Shown here: piece by piece, positions 6,089 to 13,678 of the stretch
How the letters are laid out: the number at the start of each line of letters is the position of its first letter
Position numbering within the stretch: the stretch's first letter is position 1
The notes under the pieces: generated by a model
What the model saw: only the letters and a program-made list of their open reading frames with translations
The model's database searches: none
What the model was told of the DNA's origin: nothing
Translations under genes and position numbers: made by a program
Origin: a virus
IMG/VR virus record: IMGVR_UViG_3300033148_001735
Coordinates: 1-41,856 of that record
Length of the DNA stretch: 41,856 bases
Strand: one strand, 5' to 3'

Positions 6089-6321
6089 TGAACATGATAC
6101 ATACTCTAGCAGAGGATAACTGCATAGTAATAGCGGCTGAGCTTACTAATGCTACTAGACCCCTCATATCTATATATGAGACTGTAGACTATAGGCTAGA
6201 GACACACTATACGCCTGAACAAATCGAACAGCTAGGTAATGAATTAATTGCACTAGCTGCACATACTAGGCTAGCTCATAAAGCTAAATTTGTAGCCTTA
6301 CATAAGGAGGCAGAGCTATGA
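6088..6321 (+). CDS. Hypothetical protein, 77 aa
   Basis: Starts MNMIHTLAED, coupled to the previous gene by a one-base stop/start overlap, with AGGGG as ribosome-binding site. The C-terminal half is helical (TPEQIEQLGNELIALAAH). No recognisable motif. It overlaps the next gene by four bases (ATGA). Confidence 0.65.
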   Translation: MNMIHTLAEDNCIVIAAELTNATRPLISIYETVDYRLETHYTPEQIEQLGNELIALAAHTRLAHKAKFVALHKEAEL

Positions 6322-6578
6322 TAAGCTTAGCAGGTGCATCTAAGAATCGTATAGACCTAGACGGTATGAAGCCTCAGCACTTTATAACCGCACAGATTAA
6401 GGCTTGTCATAAATACCACGGACATACACCAGATCATACTGAGCTATTAACTATACTAAGGAATGAATACCCTACGTCTAGCTTAAGCTTAGTGCAGGCT
6501 GAACTCCTATCTTGGTATGGAAGAAACTTAAGCTTTATTATGAAGCACCAGCCTGAGATAGTTAAGGAGCTAAGCTAA
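6318..6578 (+). CDS. Hypothetical protein of a three-gene paralogue cluster, 86 aa
   Basis: Starts MISLAGASKN behind a strong AAGGAGG. The middle reads TPDHTELLTILRNEYPTSS and continues with a helix ending SWYGRNL. The next two genes have the same plan: a first helix, a Pro-Ser/Asp-Lys/His turn, a helix, a short acidic or polar loop, then a helix ending in an aromatic residue. This suggests that the three arose by tandem duplication. No known family recognised; a small helical or HTH-like fold is plausible. Confidence 0.65.
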   Translation: MISLAGASKNRIDLDGMKPQHFITAQIKACHKYHGHTPDHTELLTILRNEYPTSSLSLVQAELLSWYGRNLSFIMKHQPEIVKELS

Positions 6579-6850
6579 TGATAGCCGCTAATAGTACCGC
6601 TAGCTATAAAGGTAAGAAAGGCATACTAAAAGAGCTACAGCCTAATGTTAATGTTATCTTAGATAGAGCTATGCCCCTAGCTGTAAAGAATAAGGGCAGC
6701 TTACCAAGCAAGGCCGCGACAGTGCAATATGTCATAGACTGCCTTAATATAGATGAGCCTGCTTTGATAGGCCGCTGTATAGCTAGATGGAAGCATGATA
6801 AGATAATTAAGTGCTTACTAGCAGAAACTAATCAAGAAGGAGACAAGTGA
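6578..6850 (+). CDS. Hypothetical protein of a three-gene paralogue cluster, 90 aa
   Basis: Starts MIAANSTASY, coupled by TAATG to the gene before. The core LPSKAATVQYVIDCL followed by ALIGRCIARW aligns by eye with MPSKATLVTMLAGEF in the next gene and TPDHTELLTILRNEY in the previous one. The N-terminus is basic (KGKKGILKEL). Function unknown. The end overlaps the next gene by four bases. Confidence 0.65.
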   Translation: MIAANSTASYKGKKGILKELQPNVNVILDRAMPLAVKNKGSLPSKAATVQYVIDCLNIDEPALIGRCIARWKHDKIIKCLLAETNQEGDK

Positions 6851-7140
6851 TGAGCCAGCCAATCTATAAACGCCATCAAGAAGTAATAGCTTATCTAATG
6901 AAAGAAATGACTAGCTACCATGCTATGATAGACCCTGAGCTTATGCCAAGCAAGGCTACACTAGTTACTATGCTAGCAGGTGAATTTGAGTCTAAGGACT
7001 ACGAAGCTATCAAATGTATGATAGATACCTTTATGACTCTCTATGTAGAGAAGCTGCTTAAGACTATAGCAAGCCATGAGAGTGTTATAGTTGCACAAGC
7101 TAAGAGAGTCATAACCCAATTAGAAGAGGATGCTAGCTAA
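6847..7140 (+). CDS. Hypothetical protein of a three-gene paralogue cluster, 97 aa
   Basis: Starts MMSQPIYKRH, with AAGGAG upstream of the start. The core MPSKATLVTMLAGEF plus EAIKCMIDTF follows the pattern of the two preceding genes. All helical, without Cys pairs or catalytic motifs. Its stop overlaps the start of the helicase gene by one base, so the product is probably made together with the helicase. Function unknown. Confidence 0.65.
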   Translation: MMSQPIYKRHQEVIAYLMKEMTSYHAMIDPELMPSKATLVTMLAGEFESKDYEAIKCMIDTFMTLYVEKLLKTIASHESVIVAQAKRVITQLEEDAS

Positions 7141-9185
7141 TGTTTAAGCCATCACTAAAGACCGCTAAGGTCGCGCCAACTATCAAGACTACAGTTAGTA
7201 CGGTAGCTGATGATAAGCTAACTAAGAATGCAGCTACTCAAGCATTGAGGGCAGTTAATAAAGCTAATAAGCTACCAGCTTTCAAGCCTACAACACTTAA
7301 GCCTGCGCCTATCAATGATAAGCTCAAGCAAATCAAGGAAGAGCCTATAGAGCAGAAGCTAGCCAACGAGATAGATGCTATTAGGACTAAGAAGGCTAAA
7401 TGGGTAGACGAAGTTAAGCCTACACTCAAGCGCGCCAGTCTCCCTGCGTTCGTGCCTAAAGCTAAGCTACCTAGTATCCGTCCTGTCCCTATGGCTGTGA
7501 CTATAGTGCCTGATGATGAGCTAGAGGGTAACTTCAAGCTAGTGGACACGTATGGCAATATCATAGAGCTAGGACTTAGACAGCAAGAGGGCGTTGATAA
7601 AGCTGTATTAGGGCAGGACTTCTGCTTAGTTGGTAAGGCTGGTACTGGTAAGACTACCACTAACCAATCAATGATGCTTAACCTATTCAAGTACTGCATG
7701 GATAGAATAAACATCATAAGCTACCGTATAGTGAACTCTCAAGGTGCAAGGATTGACGCGCCTAGCGTAGCAGTAGTAAGCTACACGAATCGTGCCACCA
7801 ATAACATGCGTCGCGCTCTTATGGCTAACCCTGAGCTAGCAGAGATCCTAGGCCAAGGCTTGAACATCACCACGGTTCATAACCTACTAGAATACACTAG
7901 GGATGAGCGTTATAATGAAGAGCTAGACAAGATGACCATGCAGTACTTCCCTACTAAGGATAAGAACAATAAGCTAGACGTTACTATCCTTATAGTGGAA
8001 GAAGCTACAATGATAGCTATGGCTGTGGATAAGGCACTAGGTAATGAGCTTATGGACGCTCTTAATGATGATGTGCAGGTTATCTACTTAGGTGACATCA
8101 ATCAGTTACCTGCTATAGGTGGCAAGGGCGCGCTTAACTACGCTCTTACACAAGCCCCTGTCATTGAGCTTACACAAGTGCATCGTCAAGCTATGGATAA
8201 CCCTATCATCCGTCAAGCTCTTAACTGTATAGATGGTAAGGCAGTAACTACCGATGTGAATGATAAAGGTGTAGGCGTTAGAGTTATGTCTATGCGTAAG
8301 AATGGCAAGCCTGTAGTGGTTACTGGCCGAGAGCTTAAGCTATGGATGCACGGCTTATTCTCTAAGCTAATAGGCACATCAGAATACAACCATGAAACCG
8401 ACATGATCCTATGCCCTTACAATAAGAGTGATGGTAACATAGTAGGCACAGAGGATATCAATGCTAACATAGCTACTACCCTAGCTAGGCATAGAGGCGT
8501 TGAAGTTTATGAGATTATAGCTAACTACCGCGCACTGTATCTTAGCGTAGGTGATCGAGTCTATGTTAATAAACTTGAAGGTATAGTTACAGCTATCGCA
8601 ACTAATGGCGCTTATATGGGTAAAGCCCCGCAAGATTCTAGTAAGAGCCTAACCTATTATGGTATCAATGACAGCCTAGAGTCTTCTGATGAAGAGTTTG
8701 ACCTAGATGAGAATGACCTAGCCTCAGACTTTGATTACTCCAAGCTAGATATTAGTGAGCTTAGTGATGAAGATGGTGAATCCGCCACTCGTAAGGCTAG
8801 CCACATAGTAGATGTAGAGCTAGAAGATGGCCGCACTGTTACGCTAGAGAAAGCTGCCGACTTCGATGCTAGCAATTATAGCCTAGGCTATGCGCTTACA
8901 GTACACAAGGCTCAAGGTTCGGAATGGCCACGAGTCTACTTCGTATTGCATGATTGCCATAGCTCTATGAAGTTTAGAGAGCTAGTTTATACTGCTATGA
9001 CTAGACCAAGAGAGAATCTGATTATCCTCAGTCAGCCTCACACCCTAGCTAAAGCTATTGCTAACCCTAGGATTAAAGGTACTACCTTAGAAGAGAAGAT
9101 TGAGTTCTTTAATGGTGGCTACTTAGACTCTAGTATCAAGGTATTCCCTAGAATGAGAGGCAATAGCCGCTATGACAAGAGTTGA
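7140..9185 (+). CDS. SF1B DNA helicase (RecD2/Dda-like)
   Basis: A 681-residue ATP-driven DNA helicase, expected to act in phage replication or recombination. Walker A is GKAGTGKT (165-172, Lys171). Walker B is ILIVEEATM (Glu287/Glu288). Motif III is YLGDINQLPAIGG (near 316) and motif IV TQVHRQ. Motif V is TVHKAQGSEW (His589, Gln592) and motif VI VYTAMTRPREN. The order and wording fit the RecD/Dda branch of superfamily 1. The first about 130 residues are an extra, basic Pro/Lys/Ala-rich region with two LPAFxP motifs (44-50 and 100-106). A Ser/Asp/Glu-rich insert at about 511-550 lies in the last RecA-like half before motif V. Coupled to its neighbours on both sides. Confidence 0.9.
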   Translation: MFKPSLKTAKVAPTIKTTVSTVADDKLTKNAATQALRAVNKANKLPAFKPTTLKPAPINDKLKQIKEEPIEQKLANEIDAIRTKKAKWVDEVKPTLKRASLPAFVPKAKLPSIRPVPMAVTIVPDDELEGNFKLVDTYGNIIELGLRQQEGVDKAVLGQDFCLVGKAGTGKTTTNQSMMLNLFKYCMDRINIISYRIVNSQGARIDAPSVAVVSYTNRATNNMRRALMANPELAEILGQGLNITTVHNLLEYTRDERYNEELDKMTMQYFPTKDKNNKLDVTILIVEEATMIAMAVDKALGNELMDALNDDVQVIYLGDINQLPAIGGKGALNYALTQAPVIELTQVHRQAMDNPIIRQALNCIDGKAVTTDVNDKGVGVRVMSMRKNGKPVVVTGRELKLWMHGLFSKLIGTSEYNHETDMILCPYNKSDGNIVGTEDINANIATTLARHRGVEVYEIIANYRALYLSVGDRVYVNKLEGIVTAIATNGAYMGKAPQDSSKSLTYYGINDSLESSDEEFDLDENDLASDFDYSKLDISELSDEDGESATRKASHIVDVELEDGRTVTLEKAADFDASNYSLGYALTVHKAQGSEWPRVYFVLHDCHSSMKFRELVYTAMTRPRENLIILSQPHTLAKAIANPRIKGTTLEEKIEFFNGGYLDSSIKVFPRMRGNSRYDKS

Positions 9186-9609
9186 GCCGTGGGTAGAAGC
9201 CCTAGTCTATCTCTATTTGCTTAACCCTAGCAAAGTCATAGTGGATGATAATGTGGTAGCTATGCTTAAGCCCATCCCATATCTAGGGGTAGCCCTTAAG
9301 CCAGATGATTACGATCATGCTTCAGGCAATCACCCTATCAGACCTATGCTATTAGACTATTGCATGAGTTGTGGCACTGATTACGGAGCTATCCCTAATG
9401 GTAGGCTAGTATGGAACTGCCCTGCTTGCAACTCCATGCACTATATGAATGATAAGCATTGTAATCTAACTATCCTTAGCTCTAGCTTAGGCATGACAGA
9501 TGGGATGCTTAGTTGGATAGCACTTAACCTATTAGAGAAGAGAGGTAGTTATGAAGCAAGCATTAATGATAGCACTAGCCTTAGTGGCGATGTTCTTGGC
9601 TTGGACTGA
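9172..9609 (+). CDS. Zinc-ribbon protein, 145 aa
   Basis: Overlaps the end of the helicase by 14 bases and starts MTRVEPWVEA. Residues about 64-84 hold C-x2-C-x15-C-x2-C (CMSCGTDY then WNCPACNSMH), the four-cysteine arrangement of a zinc ribbon. The flanking N-terminal part is hydrophobic and beta-rich (SKVIVDDNVVAMLKPIPYLG). Zinc ribbons in phage replication operons usually contact nucleic acid or a polymerase or primase partner, but the partner cannot be named. A 26-residue membrane peptide frame starts inside its last 60 bases. Confidence 0.7.
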   Translation: MTRVEPWVEALVYLYLLNPSKVIVDDNVVAMLKPIPYLGVALKPDDYDHASGNHPIRPMLLDYCMSCGTDYGAIPNGRLVWNCPACNSMHYMNDKHCNLTILSSSLGMTDGMLSWIALNLLEKRGSYEASINDSTSLSGDVLGLD

Positions 9610-9631
9610 CTACCTAATAACTAACTTTTAA
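9551..9631 (+). CDS. Membrane micropeptide, 26 aa (nested start)
   Basis: ATG at 9551 lies inside the 3' end of the zinc-ribbon gene in another frame, with AGAGAGG five bases upstream. The product MKQALMIALALVAMFLAW plus TDYLITNF is almost one transmembrane helix with a Lys near the N-terminus. Three other micro-membrane genes occur in this operon (10566, 18361, 18751), which raises the chance that it is real. Function unknown. Confidence 0.4.
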   Translation: MKQALMIALALVAMFLAWTDYLITNF

Positions 9632-9648
9632 AATTTTAAGGAGGGCAT

Positions 9649-9957
9649 ATGCCTACTACTAAAGATGTAACAACTATCCCTGACTTATGGGATACCTTAT
9701 TTGCTAGTGATAGTTTAACTATCGTAGTAAAGCACGACCAGATACAACCTATCAAGCTAGCACTAGGTAAGTATAAAGCTAAGCAAATGAAGAAGCTTAA
9801 GGGTCAGATAGAGCAGCTAGTTATTAGCTATACTACTATACGTACCCCTGAGACTCCACATGATATGTGCAGCTTACGTATAGACCTTAAGCGCCAAGGC
9901 TCTAAGATAGAGCATATGGGTATCACCATTAATGATTCAGACCTAGAGGATATGTAA
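9649..9957 (+). CDS. Hypothetical protein, 102 aa
   Basis: Starts MPTTKDVTTI behind an unusually strong AAGGAGGG site and a 12-bp A/T palindrome, TTAAAATTTTAA (9628-9639). This suggests high expression or a separate translation start within the operon. The protein is mixed alpha/beta with a basic stretch (KYKAKQMKKLKGQIEQL) and an acidic end (NDSDLEDM). No family recognised. The next ATG follows its stop directly. Confidence 0.7.
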   Translation: MPTTKDVTTIPDLWDTLFASDSLTIVVKHDQIQPIKLALGKYKAKQMKKLKGQIEQLVISYTTIRTPETPHDMCSLRIDLKRQGSKIEHMGITINDSDLEDM

Positions 9958-9958
9958 G

Positions 9959-10549
9959 ATGGCCTTACCTCCTATTAAAACTAAGCTACCTGCTTTTAAA
10001 CCTACGATAGCAGCTCCAGCCTCAGCTACCAAATCAGTAGCCAAACCTGATAAGCCTATAGCTAAGAGTAGCTTTGAGAGTAAATCTCCTAATGGAGCTA
10101 ACATCCCAAAGCCTGATCCTACTATGGCTAAAGCTAGTAAGCTCAGTGCTACTATGAAGCAGATGGCTGAGACAGTATTAGCCGCTCCTGCTGATAAGGA
10201 AGGGCTTGATCTTGAAGGGCAACTAGTAGACTTCCGTGATAAGCTAGCTCAGATGGAAGAGCTACTAGCTACACCTGATGTACCGATAGAAGAGTTCAAG
10301 CAAGGCTTTCAATTACTTAAGCGCCACTTGCTAGACGTGCCTCAGTTAGGCGCAGAGCTAGACGAGAAAGAGATAGGTGTTATCTCTGGTGCTGCATGGA
10401 CTCAAGTAGACCAAGGTATGGCTACTGCTATCAAGGAGAAAGGTAATAAGAAAGCTAAGAAAACTAAGCCTGCTAAGTTCACCGTAGCTAATGCTATGAA
10501 GCAGCCTGATGCTAAGCAAGCTGATGATTTAGATGGCTTATTATTCTAA
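9959..10549 (+). CDS. Hypothetical protein with LPAFKP motif, 196 aa
   Basis: Residues 1-60 are disordered, rich in Pro/Lys/Ala/Ser, and contain KLPAFKPT (residues 9-16). The same eight residues occur in the N-terminal extension of the SF1B helicase (44-51). Residues about 65-140 are helical and acidic (ADKEGLDLEGQLVDFRDKLA, then EELLATPDVPIEEFKQGF). The end is a basic stretch (KEKGNKKAKKTKPAKF) plus an acidic tip. The design resembles an adaptor or accessory protein that shares a binding partner with the helicase. No family recognised. Confidence 0.7.
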   Translation: MALPPIKTKLPAFKPTIAAPASATKSVAKPDKPIAKSSFESKSPNGANIPKPDPTMAKASKLSATMKQMAETVLAAPADKEGLDLEGQLVDFRDKLAQMEELLATPDVPIEEFKQGFQLLKRHLLDVPQLGAELDEKEIGVISGAAWTQVDQGMATAIKEKGNKKAKKTKPAKFTVANAMKQPDAKQADDLDGLLF

Positions 10550-10565
10550 CTAGAGGATTATCATT

Positions 10566-10697
10566 ATGGCTAGACAATTAATGACGGGCATAGGCTTACT
10601 AGCCTTCGCAGTAACAGCAGGCATAATAGCTGATAGTATCTGGGGTACAGCTGTAGTAGTAGTTATTATAGTAGCTGTCTTTGGTGCAATAGAATGA
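10566..10697 (+). CDS. Small membrane protein, 43 aa
   Basis: ATG at 10566 follows an AGAGGA-like ribosome-binding site, and the TGA overlaps the next ATG (ATGA at 10694-10697). The sequence starts MARQLMTGIGLLAFAVTAG and has two hydrophobic segments, residues about 6-22 and 26-40, separated by DSIWG. It probably forms a hairpin in the inner membrane. Function unknown. A holin-like or superinfection role is possible, but its early location argues against lysis. Confidence 0.6.
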   Translation: MARQLMTGIGLLAFAVTAGIIADSIWGTAVVVVIIVAVFGAIE

Positions 10698-10936
10698 AGT
10701 ACTCTACCGATACTGATGAATGCCCTCATGACTACGAGGCTCTCTATGCTAGCTCAGTAAGAGCATTAACTGTGGGGCTTCACCCTAATAACAGACTGGA
10801 TGAGAGAGGCGCTCATATAGTATTAGAGAAACGCTTCTATGATCTAATGGTACACTGCAAGCGCAGTGATCCTGCTAAGGCTAAATGGCAAGAGCTTAGA
10901 GCTATAGCCCAACGTAACTGTAAGGATAACACGTAA
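10694..10936 (+). CDS. Hypothetical protein, 80 aa
   Basis: Starts MKYSTDTDEC, four-base overlap with the small membrane gene before it and one-base overlap with the next gene. Mixed composition; three scattered Cys residues (10, 55 and 76) do not form a known motif. No family recognised. Confidence 0.65.
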   Translation: MKYSTDTDECPHDYEALYASSVRALTVGLHPNNRLDERGAHIVLEKRFYDLMVHCKRSDPAKAKWQELRAIAQRNCKDNT

Positions 10937-11199
10937 TGAGCAGACAAGATGTAATAGACATTAAAGATGCGCAGCTAGAAGAAGCCTACGCTGCTATGAA
11001 GAAAGCTGATAAGGCTATAGATGTGCTTGAAGATAAGCTACGCATTAAGACTAATGAACTTATCAATGCGCAAGGTAGTATAGGTGACCTCCACGCTGAG
11101 TTAGCTGCCACTGAGAAAGAACTAACCGATGTAGAAGAATGGCTTGATGATGCTAACCATAAAATAAATGATCTTACTATGGAGCTTAGTGATGCCTAA
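10936..11199 (+). CDS. Coiled-coil protein, 87 aa
   Basis: Starts MSRQDVIDIK. Almost the whole chain has heptad-like Leu/Ala/Ile spacing with Glu/Lys/Asp between (KADKAIDVLEDKLRIKTNEL, then LHAELAATEKELTDVEEWLD), so it should form one long coiled coil. It is acidic. Probably a dimeric scaffold or bridging protein. The partner is unknown. Its last 8 bases overlap the start of the nuclease gene. Confidence 0.7.
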   Translation: MSRQDVIDIKDAQLEEAYAAMKKADKAIDVLEDKLRIKTNELINAQGSIGDLHAELAATEKELTDVEEWLDDANHKINDLTMELSDA

Positions 11200-12136
11200 G
11201 AAACTACGCCACTCCTACTCAGCTAATGAGAAGCTACGGGTATGTCCGCGACTTTACCAGCTAACCAGAGTTAAGGTTAATGATATGGTAGAAGAGCAGA
11301 CCCCTGAAAATAATATCCATTTGGACTATGGCTCAGCTATGGGTGCGGGTATTCAGGCTATGCTACTGGCTGTACATAACGGACACTCTAAGGACTTGGC
11401 TATTCAGATAGCTACAGTAGCAGTACTGGCTTCTTACCAAGGACATTGTGACACACCTGAGAAAGGTAAGACTCTTAACTCATTACTCCTAGCGTTGAAA
11501 AGCTTTCATGCTAACTGGGACTGGGACATGTGGGACTTAGCCTACTTCAACGGTAAGCCAGCTATTGAATTATCATTTAAACTCGTGTATGATGTTGAGT
11601 CCGGTGATTATTATTGTGGGTTCGTTGATGCTATCCTAATGCACAGAATTACAAAGCGCCACGCTGTCTTAGAGCTTAAGACTACAGGCATGAACTTGCT
11701 AGATATTACTCCACTCTACTCTAATAGTGACCAAGCTATAGGCTACTCTCTTGTGCTTGATGCCTTGAGTGGTGGTACTAGTAGCTTCACTGTTCTCTAT
11801 GGAGTAGTGAGAGTCGGCAAGGATAAAGAGTTCTGCCCTAAGACTGAGCTGCATGAGTTCCCTAAGACAGCTAAGGATAGACTCGAATGGCTGCTTAGTC
11901 AGAGCTTAGACTACCAGCACTTAAAAGAATATGAAGAGCTAGGCGTATACCCTAAGTGGGGCGCTAGCTGCATCCAGTATATGAGGCCATGTCAGATGTA
12001 TGGCATATGTAACCTAGCTTACTGGGACAATGCACCTGACTCGCCTGAGAAGGATGAGATAGACTGGGACTTCACCTTTACCTTAGATGATATGATTGAT
12101 AAAGCAATAGGAGCAATAACCAATGAAACTGAATAA
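11192..12136 (+). CDS. Cas4/RecB-like PD-(D/E)xK nuclease
   Basis: A 314-residue nuclease of the PD-(D/E)xK superfamily. The active site is Asp146 (in YYCGFVDAI) and Glu161-x-Lys163 (in VLELKTT). The N-terminus SYSANEKLRVCPRLYQL is the typical RecB-family opening, with Cys18. The C-terminus supplies Cys260, Cys267 and Cys273 (CIQYMRPCQMYGIC), so four cysteines could hold an iron-sulphur cluster as in Cas4 and AddB. The ATG at 11192 has GGAG seven bases upstream; the longer frame from 11168 has none. With the next three genes it forms a recombination module, in which it would resect DNA ends. Confidence 0.8.
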   Translation: MPKKLRHSYSANEKLRVCPRLYQLTRVKVNDMVEEQTPENNIHLDYGSAMGAGIQAMLLAVHNGHSKDLAIQIATVAVLASYQGHCDTPEKGKTLNSLLLALKSFHANWDWDMWDLAYFNGKPAIELSFKLVYDVESGDYYCGFVDAILMHRITKRHAVLELKTTGMNLLDITPLYSNSDQAIGYSLVLDALSGGTSSFTVLYGVVRVGKDKEFCPKTELHEFPKTAKDRLEWLLSQSLDYQHLKEYEELGVYPKWGASCIQYMRPCQMYGICNLAYWDNAPDSPEKDEIDWDFTFTLDDMIDKAIGAITNETE

Positions 12137-12737
12137 CTGTAAAGTAATCTCTATAGACATAGAGACACTAGCCCTTACCCCTGATGCAGTAGTGCTTAGC
12201 TTTGGAGCACAATGTATTGATATTAGTAATGGTGTAGCCTCTATCCCATATAACGTAGTTTACTATGAGGTGCTAGGCTATAACGATCAATTAGCTTCTC
12301 GCATAGTAGATACCAGTACTATTGATTGGTGGTCTCAGCAAGGAGAAGAAGCACAATCTGTCTTAGCTGAAAGTAAAGGCCGTGCATCTAGCTATCTAGC
12401 TAGTGACCTAGAGGACTTTGTCTCTTGGATAGAAGATATTAAAGGCGAGGATGATATGTATCTCCTAGCTAAAGACCCTGACTTCGATGGCACTATCCTT
12501 AACCACCTATTCGCTGAGCATGGCTTAGTCTTTCCTTTCGACTATAACAAGCGTATAGCCCTACGTACTATGGGTGCTTGTTACGAGCTAGTAGAATGCA
12601 CACAAGACGCGCCTAAGACTGAGCCTGAGGTAGCACACAATGCCCTTAGTGATGCAGTAGCTCAAGCTAAAGACTTCGTTGAGATGTATGAAGCTCTTAT
12701 GTTTGCAGCTGACATCTTAGAGGATCGTGCCCCATGA
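12123..12737 (+). CDS. DnaQ-like 3'-5' exonuclease (DEDDh)
   Basis: 204 residues. Motif I is SIDIET (Asp12, Glu14), motif II lies in KDPDFDGTIL, and motif III is HNALSDA (His172, Asp177), which makes a DEDDh exonuclease. The STIDWWSQQGEEAQS segment resembles the 3'-5' exonuclease family typified by Rv2179c and the exonuclease VIII-like phage proteins. It overlaps the upstream nuclease by 14 bases and the downstream ATPase by four. Likely substrate is single-stranded 3' ends of DNA or RNA; a role in recombination or nucleotide salvage is inferred from context. Confidence 0.75.
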   Translation: MKLNNCKVISIDIETLALTPDAVVLSFGAQCIDISNGVASIPYNVVYYEVLGYNDQLASRIVDTSTIDWWSQQGEEAQSVLAESKGRASSYLASDLEDFVSWIEDIKGEDDMYLLAKDPDFDGTILNHLFAEHGLVFPFDYNKRIALRTMGACYELVECTQDAPKTEPEVAHNALSDAVAQAKDFVEMYEALMFAADILEDRAP

Positions 12738-13636
12738 AGCTTAATGCAATAGCTAAGGCTATCAGAGAACACGACACCAAGCTAATCAAAGGCCCTAAGA
12801 TACTAGTCTTCGGTCCTCCTAAGTCTGGTAAGACTCGCATGGTAGGTACTATAGCTAAGATGCCTGAGTATGATAAGGTAGTATGGTTCGACAACGAAAA
12901 CGGTATAGAGACCCTAGTCTCTGCTGTCAATGCTGATGGCACTCCTCTCCTTACTGAGGCAGAGATGGAGAAGATAGAAGTTATCCAGATGGATGATACT
13001 AAGGACTCCCCTCTTGCAGCAGAGACTATGCTTAAAGCTTTCTCTTCTAAGAAGCCTGTAGCTATATGCTCTACGCATGGTAAGGTAGAATGTAAAGAGT
13101 GTAAGGTAGCTAAAGAAGAATTTATTAGTTTCTCTTTACCTAGCTCTGACCATCGTACTGCTGTGGTTATCGACTCACTTAGTCAGCTAGGTGATAGTGT
13201 CTTCAACCTTGAGCTACTCAAGTATGACTACAATCATAACATGAAGTATTGGGGTGAGTTCTATACTGATATGGGTAATCTACTTAGTATGGTACAGACA
13301 GCACGTTGTACTGTGGTAGCTATCACCCATGAGATAAGTGTAGAAGAAGATAAGACCCAAAAGGTTTTAGAGGTAGCGCCTCTGTGTGGTAGTAAGCCAT
13401 TCAGTCGTAAGATAGGTAAGTACTTCGGGCATGTAATCTATAAGACTATAGAGCTTAAGAAGTATAAAGCTATCTCAACTGCATTGTGGAAGCCTACTGT
13501 TAGAGCAGGCACACGTACCAATGTAGATGTAAACGCCCTGCCTGACCCAACTATGGCAGACATATTAACTCCTAACACTACGGTGGTAGAAGCTAACAAA
13601 TCGCAGGTAAAGAAGCCCGCAACCATTAACCGATAA
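12734..13636 (+). CDS. Sak4-like RecA-fold ATPase (single-strand annealing/recombination)
   Basis: A 300-residue P-loop ATPase: Walker A GPPKSGKT (27-34, Lys33), DNENG (53-57) after the next strand, and Walker B TAVVIDSLSQL (Asp147). The compact single-domain RecA-like fold between a nuclease and a putative SSB gene fits the Sak4 class of phage recombinases. Residues 112-123 hold C-x2-H-x4-C-x2-C (CSTHGKVECKEC), a candidate zinc site inserted between the nucleotide-binding strands. The C-terminal 40 residues are Pro/Thr/Lys-rich and probably disordered. An alternative reading is a general phage AAA ATPase without annealing activity. Confidence 0.75.
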   Translation: MKLNAIAKAIREHDTKLIKGPKILVFGPPKSGKTRMVGTIAKMPEYDKVVWFDNENGIETLVSAVNADGTPLLTEAEMEKIEVIQMDDTKDSPLAAETMLKAFSSKKPVAICSTHGKVECKECKVAKEEFISFSLPSSDHRTAVVIDSLSQLGDSVFNLELLKYDYNHNMKYWGEFYTDMGNLLSMVQTARCTVVAITHEISVEEDKTQKVLEVAPLCGSKPFSRKIGKYFGHVIYKTIELKKYKAISTALWKPTVRAGTRTNVDVNALPDPTMADILTPNTTVVEANKSQVKKPATINR

Positions 13637-13678
13637 GCCTATCTAGGCTAAACTATAACTTTAAAAAGGTATTATAAA

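Noticed and set aside
7238-7717. 159-aa frame on the minus strand opposite the helicase gene
   Set aside because: It is a shadow of the helicase coding sequence, with Ser/Leu-rich composition typical of antisense frames and no ribosome-binding site context.
11168-11191. Upstream start of the Cas4-like nuclease
   Set aside because: No ribosome-binding site there; the ATG at 11192 has GGAG at good spacing and starts just before the conserved N-terminal motif.
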